Shown: positions 1-9,582 of the stretch, piece after piece
How positions within the stretch are numbered: the stretch's first letter is position 1
Layout: every line of letters starts with the position of its first letter
DNA from: Jimgerdemannia flammicorona
Lineage: Eukaryota; Mucoromycota; Endogonomycetes; Endogonales; Endogonaceae
Direction of reading: 5' to 3'
Assembly: GCA_003990745.1 (NCBI GenBank)
Contig: RBNI01000413.1
Location: 1 to 31,676, forward strand
DNA: 31,676 nucleotides
Made by a program: the position numbers and the translations under genes
The notes under the pieces: generated by a model
The model's input: only the letters and a program-made list of their open reading frames with translations
What the model was told of the DNA's origin: nothing
Databases searched by the model: none

Positions 1-1401
1 TTTTTTTTTTTTTTCTCCTGGATGAGGTTGTTTGGAATGGCGAGTTTTTTTTTTATTGTTGTGTGGGGTAATGTGGGATGGTCGGTTGGCATGGGTTGTC
101 ACGAGCGAAACCATTGACATTGGTGTTGATGAGTATACTTTTTGGTGGAGGAGTGGGCCTTGCGCTTCTTGATTCCATTTTTGGGAGCGCGCGGAGCGTC
201 GCACATGCTTGATCAGTGCGGGTGATCAGAGTTGATTCGGTGCCCGGCTCTTTTCTCAGGAGTGATTAGGGGTGGACGATACTTTTTAATAGCGTCTCGA
301 TCCTATTTTGGCAAAAAGAAAAGTGCGCGCCGCGTCGGGGTTTGGGCAAGGGTGGCACGACGCGACGTGGCGAGCCGGTTCACGTGGTGGGACCATTTTC
401 GAGCGCGCGCGCACGATGTCCGGACGGTTTAAAAGATTAGGATGTGCTCGGGGGCCGTGTCGGGATTGGAGGGTTTTTTTTAAACTTCTGGAATTTGGGC
501 GGCTAAATCACGGCAAAACGCGGGTTGGCTTTGTCCCGTCTGCGTCATTCGTTATTGAGACGGAAACTTCACTGCCGCTTAACGCACCATGCCACCTTAT
601 CCACTCGTCGCGTGCGCGTGTCTTGCCCGAATTTTTCGCTTCCAACGCTACGAATGACCAGCGTCGTACGTGAACCCACACGGCAACCTTGCAAGTCCCG
701 TTCCAAACAGTGAATGAAGACAATGACGATGGCGTTCCGTTTATTCTTCCGCTGTTAGCGATTCGTAAAGTATATACGGCGTGTGGGGAAATTTTGTGGC
801 GGGCCTTTTTTCATAGGCATGGGATGTGCCAATTTGCAATCTTCATTTTTTGAAAAATTCCTGCATCGCAGCAAGGAAGGGTTTTGATTTTTTTGATTTT
901 TGATTTTTGATTTTTTTTTGCGCGTGGCAACCCATTCCCGCAAGCATCTTATGTCAGCGAACAATTTATTCGTATGTCCTCCCGAGGCCTGACGCAATCT
1001 CCGAGATCTGGTCCCGGCCCGTCGCAGTATTTGTGACCAGATAATCTCAAGAATATAACTTTCGGGAACTGGAATACTGATCACATGTGGGCAAAAGGAA
1101 AGGGGGCGCGCTGTGACCATGGTCCATGAATGGAAAAAGCGCTACAGCCGGAAGAGTGTGCGTGGTTTTCTTGAGTCAACGACGCAAATAAAGTAAAAAT
1201 AAAATAAGGCGATGGTGGGAGAGAAGAACGAAAAAAAAAAAAACGAAACGCAATCCACTACGTGCTTTAAAAAGACAACAGAACGTATAAGTGTTTAGTT
1301 AAGTTCAGTACGGGGATGTATTGTCGGAACGCGGTGTGCGTTCGGGTTGTAGGCTGCATGTTGGAAACGCGAGGGTTTCGTTTAATGGTGGGGGTCAATG
1401 A
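1..1401. other. Left flank outside the array, no gene supported
   Basis: This stretch shares no recognisable sequence with the BTB-BACK-SPRY repeat units. It opens with a T tract, has a CpG-rich part (about 300-700), and then AT-rich sequence with short homopolymers. The open frames here (for example 308-673 plus and 755-1120 minus) have low-complexity Arg/Ser/Lys-rich translations without domain signatures, and I treat them as chance. Homology to the 3' flanks of the array units starts near 1402 (CACTATTATCGG, then AACAGGTGATTGAGAAC), so this position is taken as the left edge of the array. Confidence 0.6.
882..919. repeat. GATTTTT-type simple repeat
   Basis: Several near-perfect copies of TGATTTTT follow one another and end in a run of nine T. 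It is a simple repeat with no evident function. Confidence 0.8.
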
Positions 1402-1598
1402 GCACTATTATCGGCGATCAAATTAAAAAGTTTAAGAACAGGTGATTGAGAACACCCGAATAGAAACTAGAGCTGGATCATTTTTTAAAGTAAAAATAAT
1501 ATAGCAGCTTTCTACCTGGCTTTTGGAGTAATGAATTGCACAAAGATTCATACAATACATGTCAATCAGCTCGAAAATGAACGAAGAGAGAGACAATA

Positions 1599-3054
1599 TT
1601 ATGTGTATACATGACGATCCCTTATCCGATATTTGGATTGACTGCGCAAAGCTACAGCGGGATAAACCTTCTCCGGAAGGTTGGTCCATACAACCTTTTG
1701 TTTAACCCCATTGATAGAAAGGGCACAAGTATGGTTGATTTTATCCAGATGCCAAGTCACGACATCGCCACTTTGCAAAGTGATGCCATTCGGTAATACC
1801 CATACCGATGACCCGGCCTGCATTTTGGAATCGAATCCAGTGAAACTCCCGCTCACCAACCCGATCGTGCTGAAGGTCTCCGCATACCCGCTATGTACAG
1901 GTGCATCTTTCAGTCCCTCTGAAACAACCTCTATGTCCCATTCGCCCAGCCCTTGCTGAGTCGTTGTACTAGGGACGGAGATCCGCGCGATCTGCTTCAC
2001 GGATGACGGCGTCCCTGCAGAAAGCTCGACAACCTGCCGTCGTTTGAGATGACAATGCGTGATCCGACCTTCGATCTATCCCACTGGAGATCTTGACTTC
2101 CGCGATACAGGGATGGGTGTCCTGTTGGGCACACAGTGTTCTTGCAGGCGTGGTGACAAAAGGCCAAGTAAAGTGGAGACGTCTCTGCAAACCCATCGAC
2201 CGCCTCTGCGAGGCTCTTCAAGCGATGCGGGCACACAAGAGTGATGTTCACATGCTTCATCATGTTCAGCAGCAACGAGTTATTTCCCAGCCGAATTTTT
2301 CCCTTACATCCTGAAAACATACTAGCGACATTGCGCAAGACAGCACAACGCTCCGCAATGACAGGTCCTGGCTCTTCAGCATGCGCCCAAACCCAGTCAA
2401 CTATGCACAGCAGCAGATCGTGTTCGGGAGTGACGAATTTAGCCGCCGAAGGTGTAGTGAAGAGTAGCTCAATAGCATCTTTGGAGAGAGCCGACAACTC
2501 TCCTATGGCAAGCTTGCGGGTATAGAAAGGCTTGAGGAGCACAGTGTAGAGGTTCTTGCTGGTCTCATTCCATGGGATGAAGGCAGTGGCCTCGTTGAGG
2601 AGGGATGAGGAGACGCCAAAATCGGAAACGCTTCAGCACCATCGCCATGAGCTTTGGAAGTAGAAGGAAGTTCGCCGCACGGTAGATACCCACTGCAATG
2701 GTGATGCTGGTATCGTCGATTGATTCGGTGTAGATGAAGCTGAGGATAACGGTGAGCACTGCAGAGTTGATATCTTGGAGGACGATTCGCTGGGAGACGC
2801 TCTCTTGCATGTTGCCGTACAGCATTGCCTTAAAAACGGGACACCTTTGGGACCGTATGACATCAATTAATATGATATATATATCTATAATAACTATGAA
2901 ACACTGAAACACAATCAAACACACCTTGCAGCCAGCACGGCACGGCAAGCGCCAAGCTCGACGCCATCAGCGCAGACGATGGTTATGTCGTGGTAGGTTG
3001 TGTCAGTCCATATGGAGGCGATGTCGTCCTTGAGGCGTTGGATTGCACGTTCAT
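1599..3054 (-). pseudogene. BTB-BACK-SPRY family member A, frameshifted pseudogene
   Basis: Minus-strand family member with all three regions recognisable: BTB (MLYGNMQES core, near 2810), BACK (AIELLF and DWVWAHAEEPG, 2350-2480) and SPRY (GDVVTWHLD to YPAVALRSQSKYRI, 1620-1740). The ATG at 3054-3052 is conserved, but about 10 nt are missing just after it (the S-G-L-S segment), which shifts frame. About 11 nt are lost in the ERAQDI segment (near 2625), and one T is lost near 2035 in the DGKVVE segment. The intron is 2845-2924 (80 bp, GTGTGT donor, AG acceptor). The C-terminal tail reads RDRHVYT and ends at 1599. Its SPRY half belongs to the same subtype as D and F (SEGLKDAP, YAETFS). A MITE sits upstream between its promoter and the next unit. 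Confidence 0.9.
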
Positions 3055-3106
3055 TCTTAATGTTTGATTACTTAGATATGTTCTGATCACATGTTAATTA
3101 GTCGAA

Positions 3107-3121
3107 TGACGTTACCACGTG
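3107..3121 (-). promoter_or_regulatory. CRE-like plus E-box module of member A
   Basis: TGACGTTA followed directly by CCACGTG, about 55-65 bp upstream of the ATG at 3054. The same module occurs at the same place in B, C and F, with one position changed in the CRE core here. TGACGTCA is the classic bZIP (CREB/ATF) site and CACGTG the bHLH site. The assignment is by motif and conservation only. Confidence 0.6.
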
Positions 3122-3141
3122 ATGTTATGCATCTAAGTCGC

Positions 3142-3164
3142 GAGATAGACTTCTCGTCTATCTC
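3142..3164. repeat. Perfect 9-bp hairpin
   Basis: GAGATAGAC and its exact complement GTCTATCTC flank a 5-nt TTCTC loop. It lies between the member A promoter module and the MITE. The corresponding position upstream of member F does not contain it. Confidence 0.7.
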
Positions 3165-3167
3165 CTC

Positions 3168-3175
3168 TATATACC
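3168..3175. repeat. MITE target-site duplication, left copy
   Basis: TATATACC lies directly outside the left terminal repeat. Its partner is TATACACC at 3561-3568, which differs at one of eight positions. Confidence 0.7.
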
Positions 3176-3560
3176 TAGTGTTCCAAAAAAATCGAAAAAC
3201 CGCAAACCGCAAACCGCAAACCGCACCGAAAAAACGCAAATCTTGGTCAATTTTCTGACCTCGGAAATGGTGCGATTTTTTTTTTTTTTTTTTTTCGGTT
3301 TCCAAACTTTACATGTCAGTGCGTCCGGTTCCACGGTTTTTTTTTGACGGGTTTTGCGGTTCGGCTTCCGGTTATGACGTTTGCAAAGGCCGATTCGGTA
3401 CAGAAACCGAACCGAACTTTATGGTTCTGGTGCAGCTTTCGAGAAAAAAAAAAACAAGTCGCCAGTTTTCAACCGCGGTTTTTTGTCCGTTTTTTCCGTG
3501 CAATCCTGTTCCTCTCCCAGGTTCTTCGGTTTGCGGTTTGATTTCGGTTTTAGAACACTA
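3176..3560. mobile_element. hAT-like non-autonomous MITE, 385 bp
   Basis: The ends are imperfect inverted repeats. The left begins TAGTGTTCCAAAA and runs into AAACCGC repeats (3176-3222). The right, read on the other strand, begins TAGTGTTCTAAAACC and runs into AAACCGCAAACCG. The terminal TAGTG fits the short end consensus of hAT transposons, as does the 8-bp target duplication. There is no transposase frame; the inside has T runs and CGGTT-rich subterminal repeats. Upstream of member F (16412-16419) the equivalent position reads TATACACC once and continues into the same flank (TTCTTC..TAAG..AATAGTG), which represents the unoccupied site. Superfamily assignment rests on ends and duplication length only. 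Confidence 0.8.
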
Positions 3561-3568
3561 TATACACC
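3561..3568. repeat. MITE target-site duplication, right copy
   Basis: TATACACC lies directly after the right terminal repeat (..GAACACTA). It is identical to the single copy at the paralogous empty site at 16412-16419, so the left copy carries the later substitution. Confidence 0.7.
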
Positions 3569-3942
3569 GTTCTTCGCTAAGGAATAGTGCCCCACCCGCC
3601 CTTTTGGACGTTTTCCATCCGCTCGTTGGTTCAAATTCAATAATTACAATTTTGGTTGTGCTGCAAAGATGTCATCGAACTATTCCATTGAGCCTGGTTG
3701 TATCAAATTCGGACTCGCGTCGCTGGAAAACTCTCAATTGTTTGTTTTTTTTTAGAGTTTTTGTGCGTTGGTCAGCCGTTTCTAGTATTTTTTTTTAGGC
3801 ACTATTATCGCAATATTTTAAGAGCAGGTGATTGAGAACGCACAAATGGAAACTAGAATCTGAATCACTTATTGATAAGTAAAAATAGCATGGAAATAAT
3901 AAAATACACACAATTTTATACAATACGTGTGTATGCATGACA
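3569..3942. other. Spacer between members A and B
   Basis: Non-coding spacer built from the shared left-arm unit sequence. It has the distal promoter side of A (TTCTTCGCTAAGGAATAGTG, GCTGCAAAGATGTCATCGAAC) followed by the conserved 3' flank of B (CACTATTATCGCAATATTTTAAGAGCAGGTG, split here by a small variation). No gene is seen. Confidence 0.7.
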
Positions 3943-4885
3943 CTAATTTGGATTGAACACCCAAAAGTCACGGCAGGGTACACCTTCTCCGGTAGGTGGG
4001 TCCAGGCAATTCCGTAGTTAACCCCATTGACAGAAAGGGCGCAAGTACGATTGCCTTTATCCAGATGGAAAGTCACCACATCGCCACGCCGAAGATTGAC
4101 GCCATAGTTGCGGGTTCCTCTCGGCCCAATTGCCTGCGGAGAGCCTTCGGAGAAGACCGGAATATCCACGCCAAAGACCTGGGTATTTGGGAATCGAAGG
4201 TAGTGAAGTTCTCGTCTACCAATCCAATCCGATTAAAGGGATCCTGAGACGTATGGACTCGATCACTATGTCCCTTCGCACAGCCCATCCTGAGTTGTCC
4301 TCAAAGGGACGGAGATCCGCGCCGTCTGTATCACGGACCCCAGGGTCCCGGCAGAGGATTCCACTTCCACGACCTTGCCGCCGTCTGAGACGACAACTTT
4401 TGAGCCGATCTTAGTTCGATCCCACTGGAGATTTTGACGTCCGCGATACCCGGACGGGTGACTCGTTAAACATATGGTGTTATTGCATGCATGGTGACAA
4501 AAGGCCATATAGTGCGGAGATGTCTCCGCAAACCCATCGACCGCCTCCGTGAGGATCTTCAGACGATGCGGGCACAAGGGTGAGGTTCACATGCCTCAGC
4601 ATGTTCAGCAGCAACGAGTTATTTCCTAGCTGAAATTTTCCCTCGCACCTCGGAACCATATTGGCAACATCACGCAAGACATTATGACGATCCGCAACAT
4701 CAGGGCCTGGCTCTTCGGCATGCGCCCAGACCCAGTCGATAACGTTCAGCAGCAGATCGTGTTCGGAGTGATAAAGGTAGTCACACCAGGTGCAGTGAAG
4801 AGTAGCTCGATCGCCTCTTTGGAGAGGTCTGTCAATTCTCCTATGGCGAGCTTGCGAGAGTAGAAGGGCTTAAGGAGCACAGTGT

Positions 4886-4901
4886 AGAGGTCTTTACTGG
4901 C
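4886..4901. repeat. LINE target-site duplication, 5' copy
   Basis: AGAGGTCTTTACTGGC lies immediately before the LINE. An identical 16-bp copy follows the poly(A) tail at 9032-9047. The sequence is part of the BACK-coding region and occurs once at this position in intact paralogues. Confidence 0.93.
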
Positions 4902-5255
4902 ATGAGTGAAGAGCATTGGGCACGTATCCTGTGGGGTGAGGGAGTGGTGGAGGCACTGAAGGTGGAGATTCTTGCAGTTTTCCTGAAGGAGGAAGGGTAT
5001 GAGGTTGATAAGGAGAGGGAGGCTGAGCTGGTGGTTGCTGCTGGTGAGCGGGCTGCTTTTTGTTGGGCAGAGTGGCATGGGTTGCAGCTCTGGCAGGAGG
5101 CCTGCCTGGAATATCATGAGGATTTCAAGGAGAAGGAGGATGGAGAGCTTGCAGAACTTCTGATTGGATTGGAGGCTAAGAGGACTGAAGAGGAGGGGGT
5201 GGCTGCTGAATATGATCTGGACTTGGCTCAGAAAGAGATAAACATGGAGCAGTAG
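4902..5255 (+). pseudogene. LINE ORF1 C-terminal fragment
   Basis: An open frame of 117 codons beginning with an ATG at the insertion junction. The product is rich in Glu, Ala, Leu and Lys (for example EREAELVVAAGERAAF and EKEDGELAELLIGLEA) and looks helical or coiled-coil. Its position upstream of the endonuclease fits an ORF1 (RNA-binding or assembly protein) tail. No zinc knuckle is visible. The start codon is probably a chance internal Met at the truncation point. Confidence 0.55.
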
Positions 5256-5316
5256 AGGATATGCTTGTTATTTTACATTATTCCTTATAAACAGTACAAC
5301 CAACATTTTTTCTTTG

Positions 5317-5970
5317 AATGTGAATGGGCTATGGGGTTCATTTCAATGATAGAATATTTTTGCTTAGCTGAAGAAATTAGAGGCAGATCTCTTTCTTTTG
5401 CAGGATGTCAGATGTAAGGATGATTTGGATAAACTGGAATAGACAAAGGAATGGAGAGGGGAGGCAGTTTGGAAGGGCAAGGTGGGGATTCTGGTCTGGA
5501 GGGGCAGAGGGGAGGTACAAGATGTATGGAACTGGAGAGACAGGCTGGTTTGGAGAGAGTGGATTCATACTGGTTGGGAGCCAGTTACAGTGGGATCCTG
5601 TTACTGCTCTGCTATACAGAGTGAGCATATAGAGTGGGTAAAGGGTCTCTAAGAGGGAGGGGCTCTGGCAGAAGCTAGAGTGGATGTGCTTAGTGGAGAC
5701 TTTAATATAGTCAGAGATGTGCTGATAGATAGAACTGATAGAGGGCAGGGGGCAGAGGGTAAGAGTGGAGGTTTGGAGATATGGGAGGAAGTAGAGCAGC
5801 TGAGTGCTTTGTTGGATACTGGTAGGGGGTTTTGGGATAACAGGAGGGTGTATACACATTGGACAAGTGGCCTGGAGACAAGGATTGACTGGATTTTGAT
5901 AGTAGACTGCTGGGGCCTAGATGTTTGGAGGTCACTGGAGGCTGAATGGTGTCCATGGTCTGATTATTAG
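5317..5970 (+). pseudogene. LINE APE-type endonuclease domain, degraded
   Basis: The frame begins with SLNVNGLWGS, the typical N-terminal N of APE endonucleases, and continues with LLFLQDVRCK-like sequence (cf. LQET of the family), SGDFNIV near 5695 (the GDFN motif), and RIDWIL near 5885. It ends in WSDY, where functional enzymes have an S-D-H triad: the catalytic His is read as TAT (Tyr), a C-to-T change from CAT. Several in-frame stops occur (for example near 5368-5385, 5436 and 5651). In an active LINE this domain nicks the target DNA. Confidence 0.8.
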
Positions 5971-6599
5971 AGATTGCTGAGACAGGAACATTTTGGGAGA
6001 AGTAGAGATAGACTGAAACATTGGCATCTCAACTCCTCTTTATTAGACAATAAGATGCTGTGAGATAAGTGGGCTGAGGATATTTAACAGAGAGTGGAGA
6101 AGTGGATATGGAAAGATGCCCCAGTTGGAGTTAGGTAGATGAGGCTGAAAGAGGCTACTAGGGTCTATTGGAAGGAGGCCAGTAAGGTGGCTGGTAGACA
6201 GAGGAGGAAGAGGATGTTGTGGGCTCAGCTAGGCTAATGAGGCTTTTGGAAAATTGGACAGATTTGTTAGCCCTAGAGGGGGTGGAGGATTAGAGATTAC
6301 TATATATAAAAAAGGAGGTTGTTGAGTTGCAACAGGTATTGCAGAAGGAGGAGAAAGTGCAGGTGTAGAGTTTGGTAGTACAGCTATGTTGGCAGAGGCT
6401 GGAGGAAGAAAAGAGGTCCTCTAAGTTTCTCATGAGAGCCCTTCAGGTAAGGAGGATTCAGCAGAGGTAGGAGGGGGTTCTAGATTCTGAAGAGCTATTG
6501 GTATATAGTATATAAGATATTCTCAGATTATTGAAGAAGAGGTGGAGTAGTTTGTAGAGTGAGGAGGAGGGTGGGACTAATGCTGCTATCATTGATCAT

Positions 6600-7465
6600 A
6601 CCTTAAAAGATTGGCACCCACTATAGGTGAAAGGACTGAGTGATCTGGTATTACCAGTACAGAAGGAGAAGATTCACCAGATTCTTGCTACAACTATACT
6701 GAGTACAGTACCAGGGGAGAATGGCCTGCCCTGAGATTTCTGGAAGAAGATAGTAAGTGTCCCTGGCATACTGGGAGAGCTGAGAGCACTTTGTGACTTA
6801 GTACTATAGTCTGAGAGAGGGTAGGTGAGCAGGATCTGGGGCTGGTAGTACTGCTATATAAGAATAAGAGCAGAAGAGAGGACTGGAAGAACTGGAGGCC
6901 AATTATGCTACTGGATATAGACAGAAAGTTGATTACTAAGGTAGTGATAGCAAGGCTACAGAAGGTGGCCTAACAGGTCTTGGGGGAGGAGCAGTGGGGC
7001 TTTATCAGGGGTCAGCTCATTTGGGATAGCATGACTTAGGTATACAGTATTATTGAAGGAGCATAAGCCTATAGACTGGATAGGTGCCTGGTCTTCTTGG
7101 ATCAGAAGAAGGCATATGACTGTGTTCAGAGGGTCTAGATAGCAAAGGTACTAGATTGGATTGGCATTCCTCAACAGTTCTGAGTAGCAATGATCAGCCT
7201 ACTAGAAGGGAGCAGAGCTGCACTCATATGTAATGAATATAGAAGAGTAGCTTTCTCTCTGAATAGAGATATTCCCCAGGGAGATCCACTGTCCTCCATT
7301 CTGTATACACTCTCCTTAGAGCCTTTAATGAATAAGATTCAGCAAAGAATAGGAGGGCTTTCAGTTTTTGGCATTAGGTGGAAAGTTAGTGCCTTTGTAG
7401 ATAATATGGTGATCAGTCTGAACTCAATCACTAATGTTGAGGAACTCAAGGAGACTATGGAGTAG
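6600..7465 (+). pseudogene. LINE reverse transcriptase domain, degraded
   Basis: Recognisable reverse transcriptase blocks run in order: NWRPIMLLDIDRKLITKV near 6890, WGFIRGQ near 6990, FLDQKKAYDCV near 7091 (catalytic Asp of block A kept), IPQGDPLSSILYTLSLEPL near 7270, and AFVDNM near 7391. The last corresponds to the family's [YF]xDD catalytic box, with the second Asp read as Asn (AAT for GAT, a G-to-A change). Stops interrupt the frame between the blocks. The first 300 bp of the interval are only weakly recognisable, so the start is approximate. Confidence 0.85.
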
Positions 7466-8992
7466 TATGAGGTATACTCTGGAGCTAAACTCAATTGGTA
7501 TAAGTGTGAAACAATAGTGCTGAGTAATGACCTAGTGGGGAGGGACATTATCAGAACAATTGTTCCTGCTGGAGAGACAATGAGATACTTAGATATCTAT
7601 CTCTCAGTATATGGGTCAGTTCTACCAAAACTCTGGTGGGAGCAGTAGATAGTTGTCTGAAGGAAGGTCCTGTAGAGTTGGAGAGGCTGCTACTTATCTC
7701 TGGTGGAGTGTATATCCATCTTGAATGTTTACTGACTGCTGAAGTTGTGATATTTGGCTTATCATCTAGACTTTCTGGCCTGAGTGGTGAAGAGACTGCT
7801 GAAACTAGCCAAGGGATAGATTTGGATCAGGAAAAGGATTCAGATTAGCTGGGAAATCTTGTCTTTGCCAGTGGCTAGAGAGGGACTCAGGCTGGTTGAC
7901 TTTCTGAAGAGGTTGTACTGTCTGAGAGTATGATGGCTAAAGAGAGCTGTAGAGCTGAGGGGTGGCAGCTGAATTCCTCTAATAAAGAAGGTCTGAGAGT
8001 TGAGGTCTTTACTAAGAGACTCTACAGGAGATCTATTATCCTTAGTTGGGCTTCAGAACATTGAGTGCATGTGGTTTAAGGACTTCTGGTAGGGAGTCAT
8101 AAATGGGGCACACTGTATTGATATTCATTAACAGAGAGATGAAGGAGAGTTACCTTGGGGCCCAGTGATGTGAAGATGAGATCAAGTATTGCTGAGAAGT
8201 ATCCCTCTTGATGACTTTGATATTGAAGATAGAGTTAGGTATCAGAGGAGATTGGAGCAGGATCTATAGTCTAGTGAATGACAGTTGGTAAATATTGGAG
8301 AAGAGTAGAACTAGAATAGAGTCTAGGCCTAGAGTACTAAGGTTAGGTGATAGTTACTACTGAAGTATTAGGTGGTCTGATGACATATATTAAGGAGGAA
8401 TATTATGCTCAACTTTCACTCTGGCCACCTTGTAGAAGGGAGAAACTGAGTACTACAATGTTGGACAGGAAGGAGGTTTTGTGCAAATATCTGAACATTG
8501 GCTAGGAGAGTGCAAGGTGCTTAACAACTTCTGGATAGCAATTGAAAAGTAACTGAGTATTATGTAGAGGGGGGATGGAGTGAGGGGTCAGTGGGAGAAT
8601 TTGTAGGATAGATTGATAAGAGAGATTGAAAAGAAGTAGCTTATTTAAGGTTGAGTACTGACTATATAGATGAGGTTGATAGGTTACTAGTTATTTATTT
8701 TTAAGGAAGGAAGATGTCTGAGCTTAGAGTGTAACTGCTGTAGTGGAAAGGATTGATGGAAAACACTCTGATGGGCTAGTGATATGGTTGAGGTCCACAG
8801 GGGGATCAGCAGTGTTGTTTGGTAAAGAGAATCTATAGACAGAGTGGGGGGAGGATTGGGGTAGTGGGAGATAGAGTAATTTTCAAGTATGAAAGGATGG
8901 AGAGAGGGGGTTCCCCTATGGGGATTGGGTAGTGGGAAGAGATAATGTAATTTTATATATAGACTGGTAATAAATGGCAGAGTCTGAGTGAC

Positions 8993-8995
<3 letters not shown>
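7466..8995 (+). other. LINE 3' part: C-terminal region and 3' UTR, degraded
   Basis: Continuation of the LINE downstream of the RT. Discontinuous coding fragments (for example a KDFW..VING-like stretch near 8077 and SLWPPCRREK near 8421) suggest the C-terminal part of ORF2. Stops in all frames prevent a domain call; I see no clear RNase H motif. The segment has no CpG that I could find. Confidence 0.6.

Positions 8996-9032
<37 letters not shown>
8996..9032 (+). repeat. LINE poly(A) tail
   Basis: A pure run of about 37 A at the 3' end of the element, directly abutting the target duplication (the last A may belong to either). The length and purity suggest a young insertion, since such tracts usually shorten quickly. 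Confidence 0.93.
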
Positions 9033-9036
<4 letters not shown>

Positions 9037-9047
9037 TCTTTACTGGC
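9032..9047. repeat. LINE target-site duplication, 3' copy
   Basis: AGAGGTCTTTACTGGC, identical to the copy at 4886-4901. The interrupted BTB-BACK-SPRY sequence resumes here. Confidence 0.93.
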
Positions 9048-9567
9048 CTCACTCCACGGAATGGAGGCGGCGGCCTTGGTGAGGAGAGACGCCAAAGTCG
9101 GAAATGTCTTGTGCATGTTCCAGCACCATTGCCATGAGCTTTGGGAGGAGAAGGAAGCTCGCTGCGCAATAGATGTCCACCGCGGTGGTGGTGGTGGTGT
9201 CATCGATCGATTCGGTGTAGATGAAGCCGAGGACGATGGTGAGCGCTGCAGAGTTGATGTCGTGGAGGACGACTCGCTGGGAAACACTCTCTTGCATGTT
9301 TCCGTACAACATTGCCTTGAATACGGGGCACCTTTGGGACCATATGACATATATGACAAGAAACGATCCAACACACCTTGCAGCCAGTACTGCACGACAA
9401 GCGCCAAGCTCGACGCCATCAGCGCAGACGATGGTTACATCGTGGTAGGCGGTGTCTTTTCATATGGAGGCAATGTCGTCCTTGAGGCTAAGACCACTGT
9501 TGGATTGCACGTCCATGCTTGTTTTTGATTGTTCCATCCACGTTGGGTCACATGTTAATTTGTTCAA

Positions 9568-9582
9568 TGACGTCCCCACGTG
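9568..9582 (-). promoter_or_regulatory. CRE-like plus E-box module of member B
   Basis: TGACGTCC followed by CCACGTG, about 55-65 bp upstream of the ATG at 9516. It is the same arrangement as in A, C and F, with the last CRE base changed. Confidence 0.55.

Larger units (their letters stand above)
4902..9031 (+). mobile_element. L1-like LINE, 5'-truncated and inactivated, inserted in member B
   Basis: A 4.13-kb plus-strand non-LTR retrotransposon. From 5' to 3' it carries the end of an ORF1-like frame, an APE-type endonuclease, a reverse transcriptase (NWRPI, DQKKAYD, QGDPLSSILY, FVDN) and a C-terminal region, ending in a pure A tail. A perfect 16-bp target duplication flanks it. Internal stop codons and frame changes are frequent. 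By eye I found only two CpG dinucleotides (about 4923 and 5049) in the whole element, against a CpG-rich setting on both sides. It probably started with more ORF1 and a 5' UTR, lost at insertion as is usual for LINEs. The L1-like label is from RT and endonuclease motifs; the clade is not resolved. Confidence 0.93.
3943..9516 (-). pseudogene. BTB-BACK-SPRY family member B, pseudogene split by a LINE
   Basis: Minus-strand family member starting at ATG 9516-9514 (MDVQSN subtype). Intron 9332-9376 is only 45 bp, having lost about 35 bp relative to its paralogues. The BTB core MLYGNMQESVSQ lies at 9312-9277. A 4.13-kb LINE interrupts the coding sequence in the segment corresponding to SKDLYTVLL (BACK region). 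Independently of the LINE there are several frame lesions: a deletion after DFGVS (near 9083), a 1-nt loss near 4768 (TPEHD), 2-nt losses near 4575 (LVCPHR) and 4272 (CEWDI), a lesion in the FRSS..CSPQ segment near 4150, and an insertion plus deletion at the very C-terminus. The end given is the position matching the stop of paralogues. The gene is clearly dead. Confidence 0.9.

Noticed and set aside
308..673. 121-codon frame near the left edge
   Set aside because: Arg/Ser-rich translation without any domain, overlapped by frames on the other strand, and in a CpG-rich stretch where stops are rare by chance.
755..1120. 121-codon minus-strand frame
   Set aside because: Runs through a GATTTTT simple repeat (KKKSKIKNQKNQN) and has no recognisable features.
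4902..9031. Alternative genetic code with TAG as a sense codon in the LINE
   Set aside because: TAG, TGA and TAA all interrupt the reading frame, frameshifts are present too, and the array genes use normal stops. Decay of the element explains it better.
8687..9169. 160-codon minus-strand frame across the poly(A) tail
   Set aside because: It owes its length to a poly-Phe run from the A tail and joins LINE antisense to BTB sequence.
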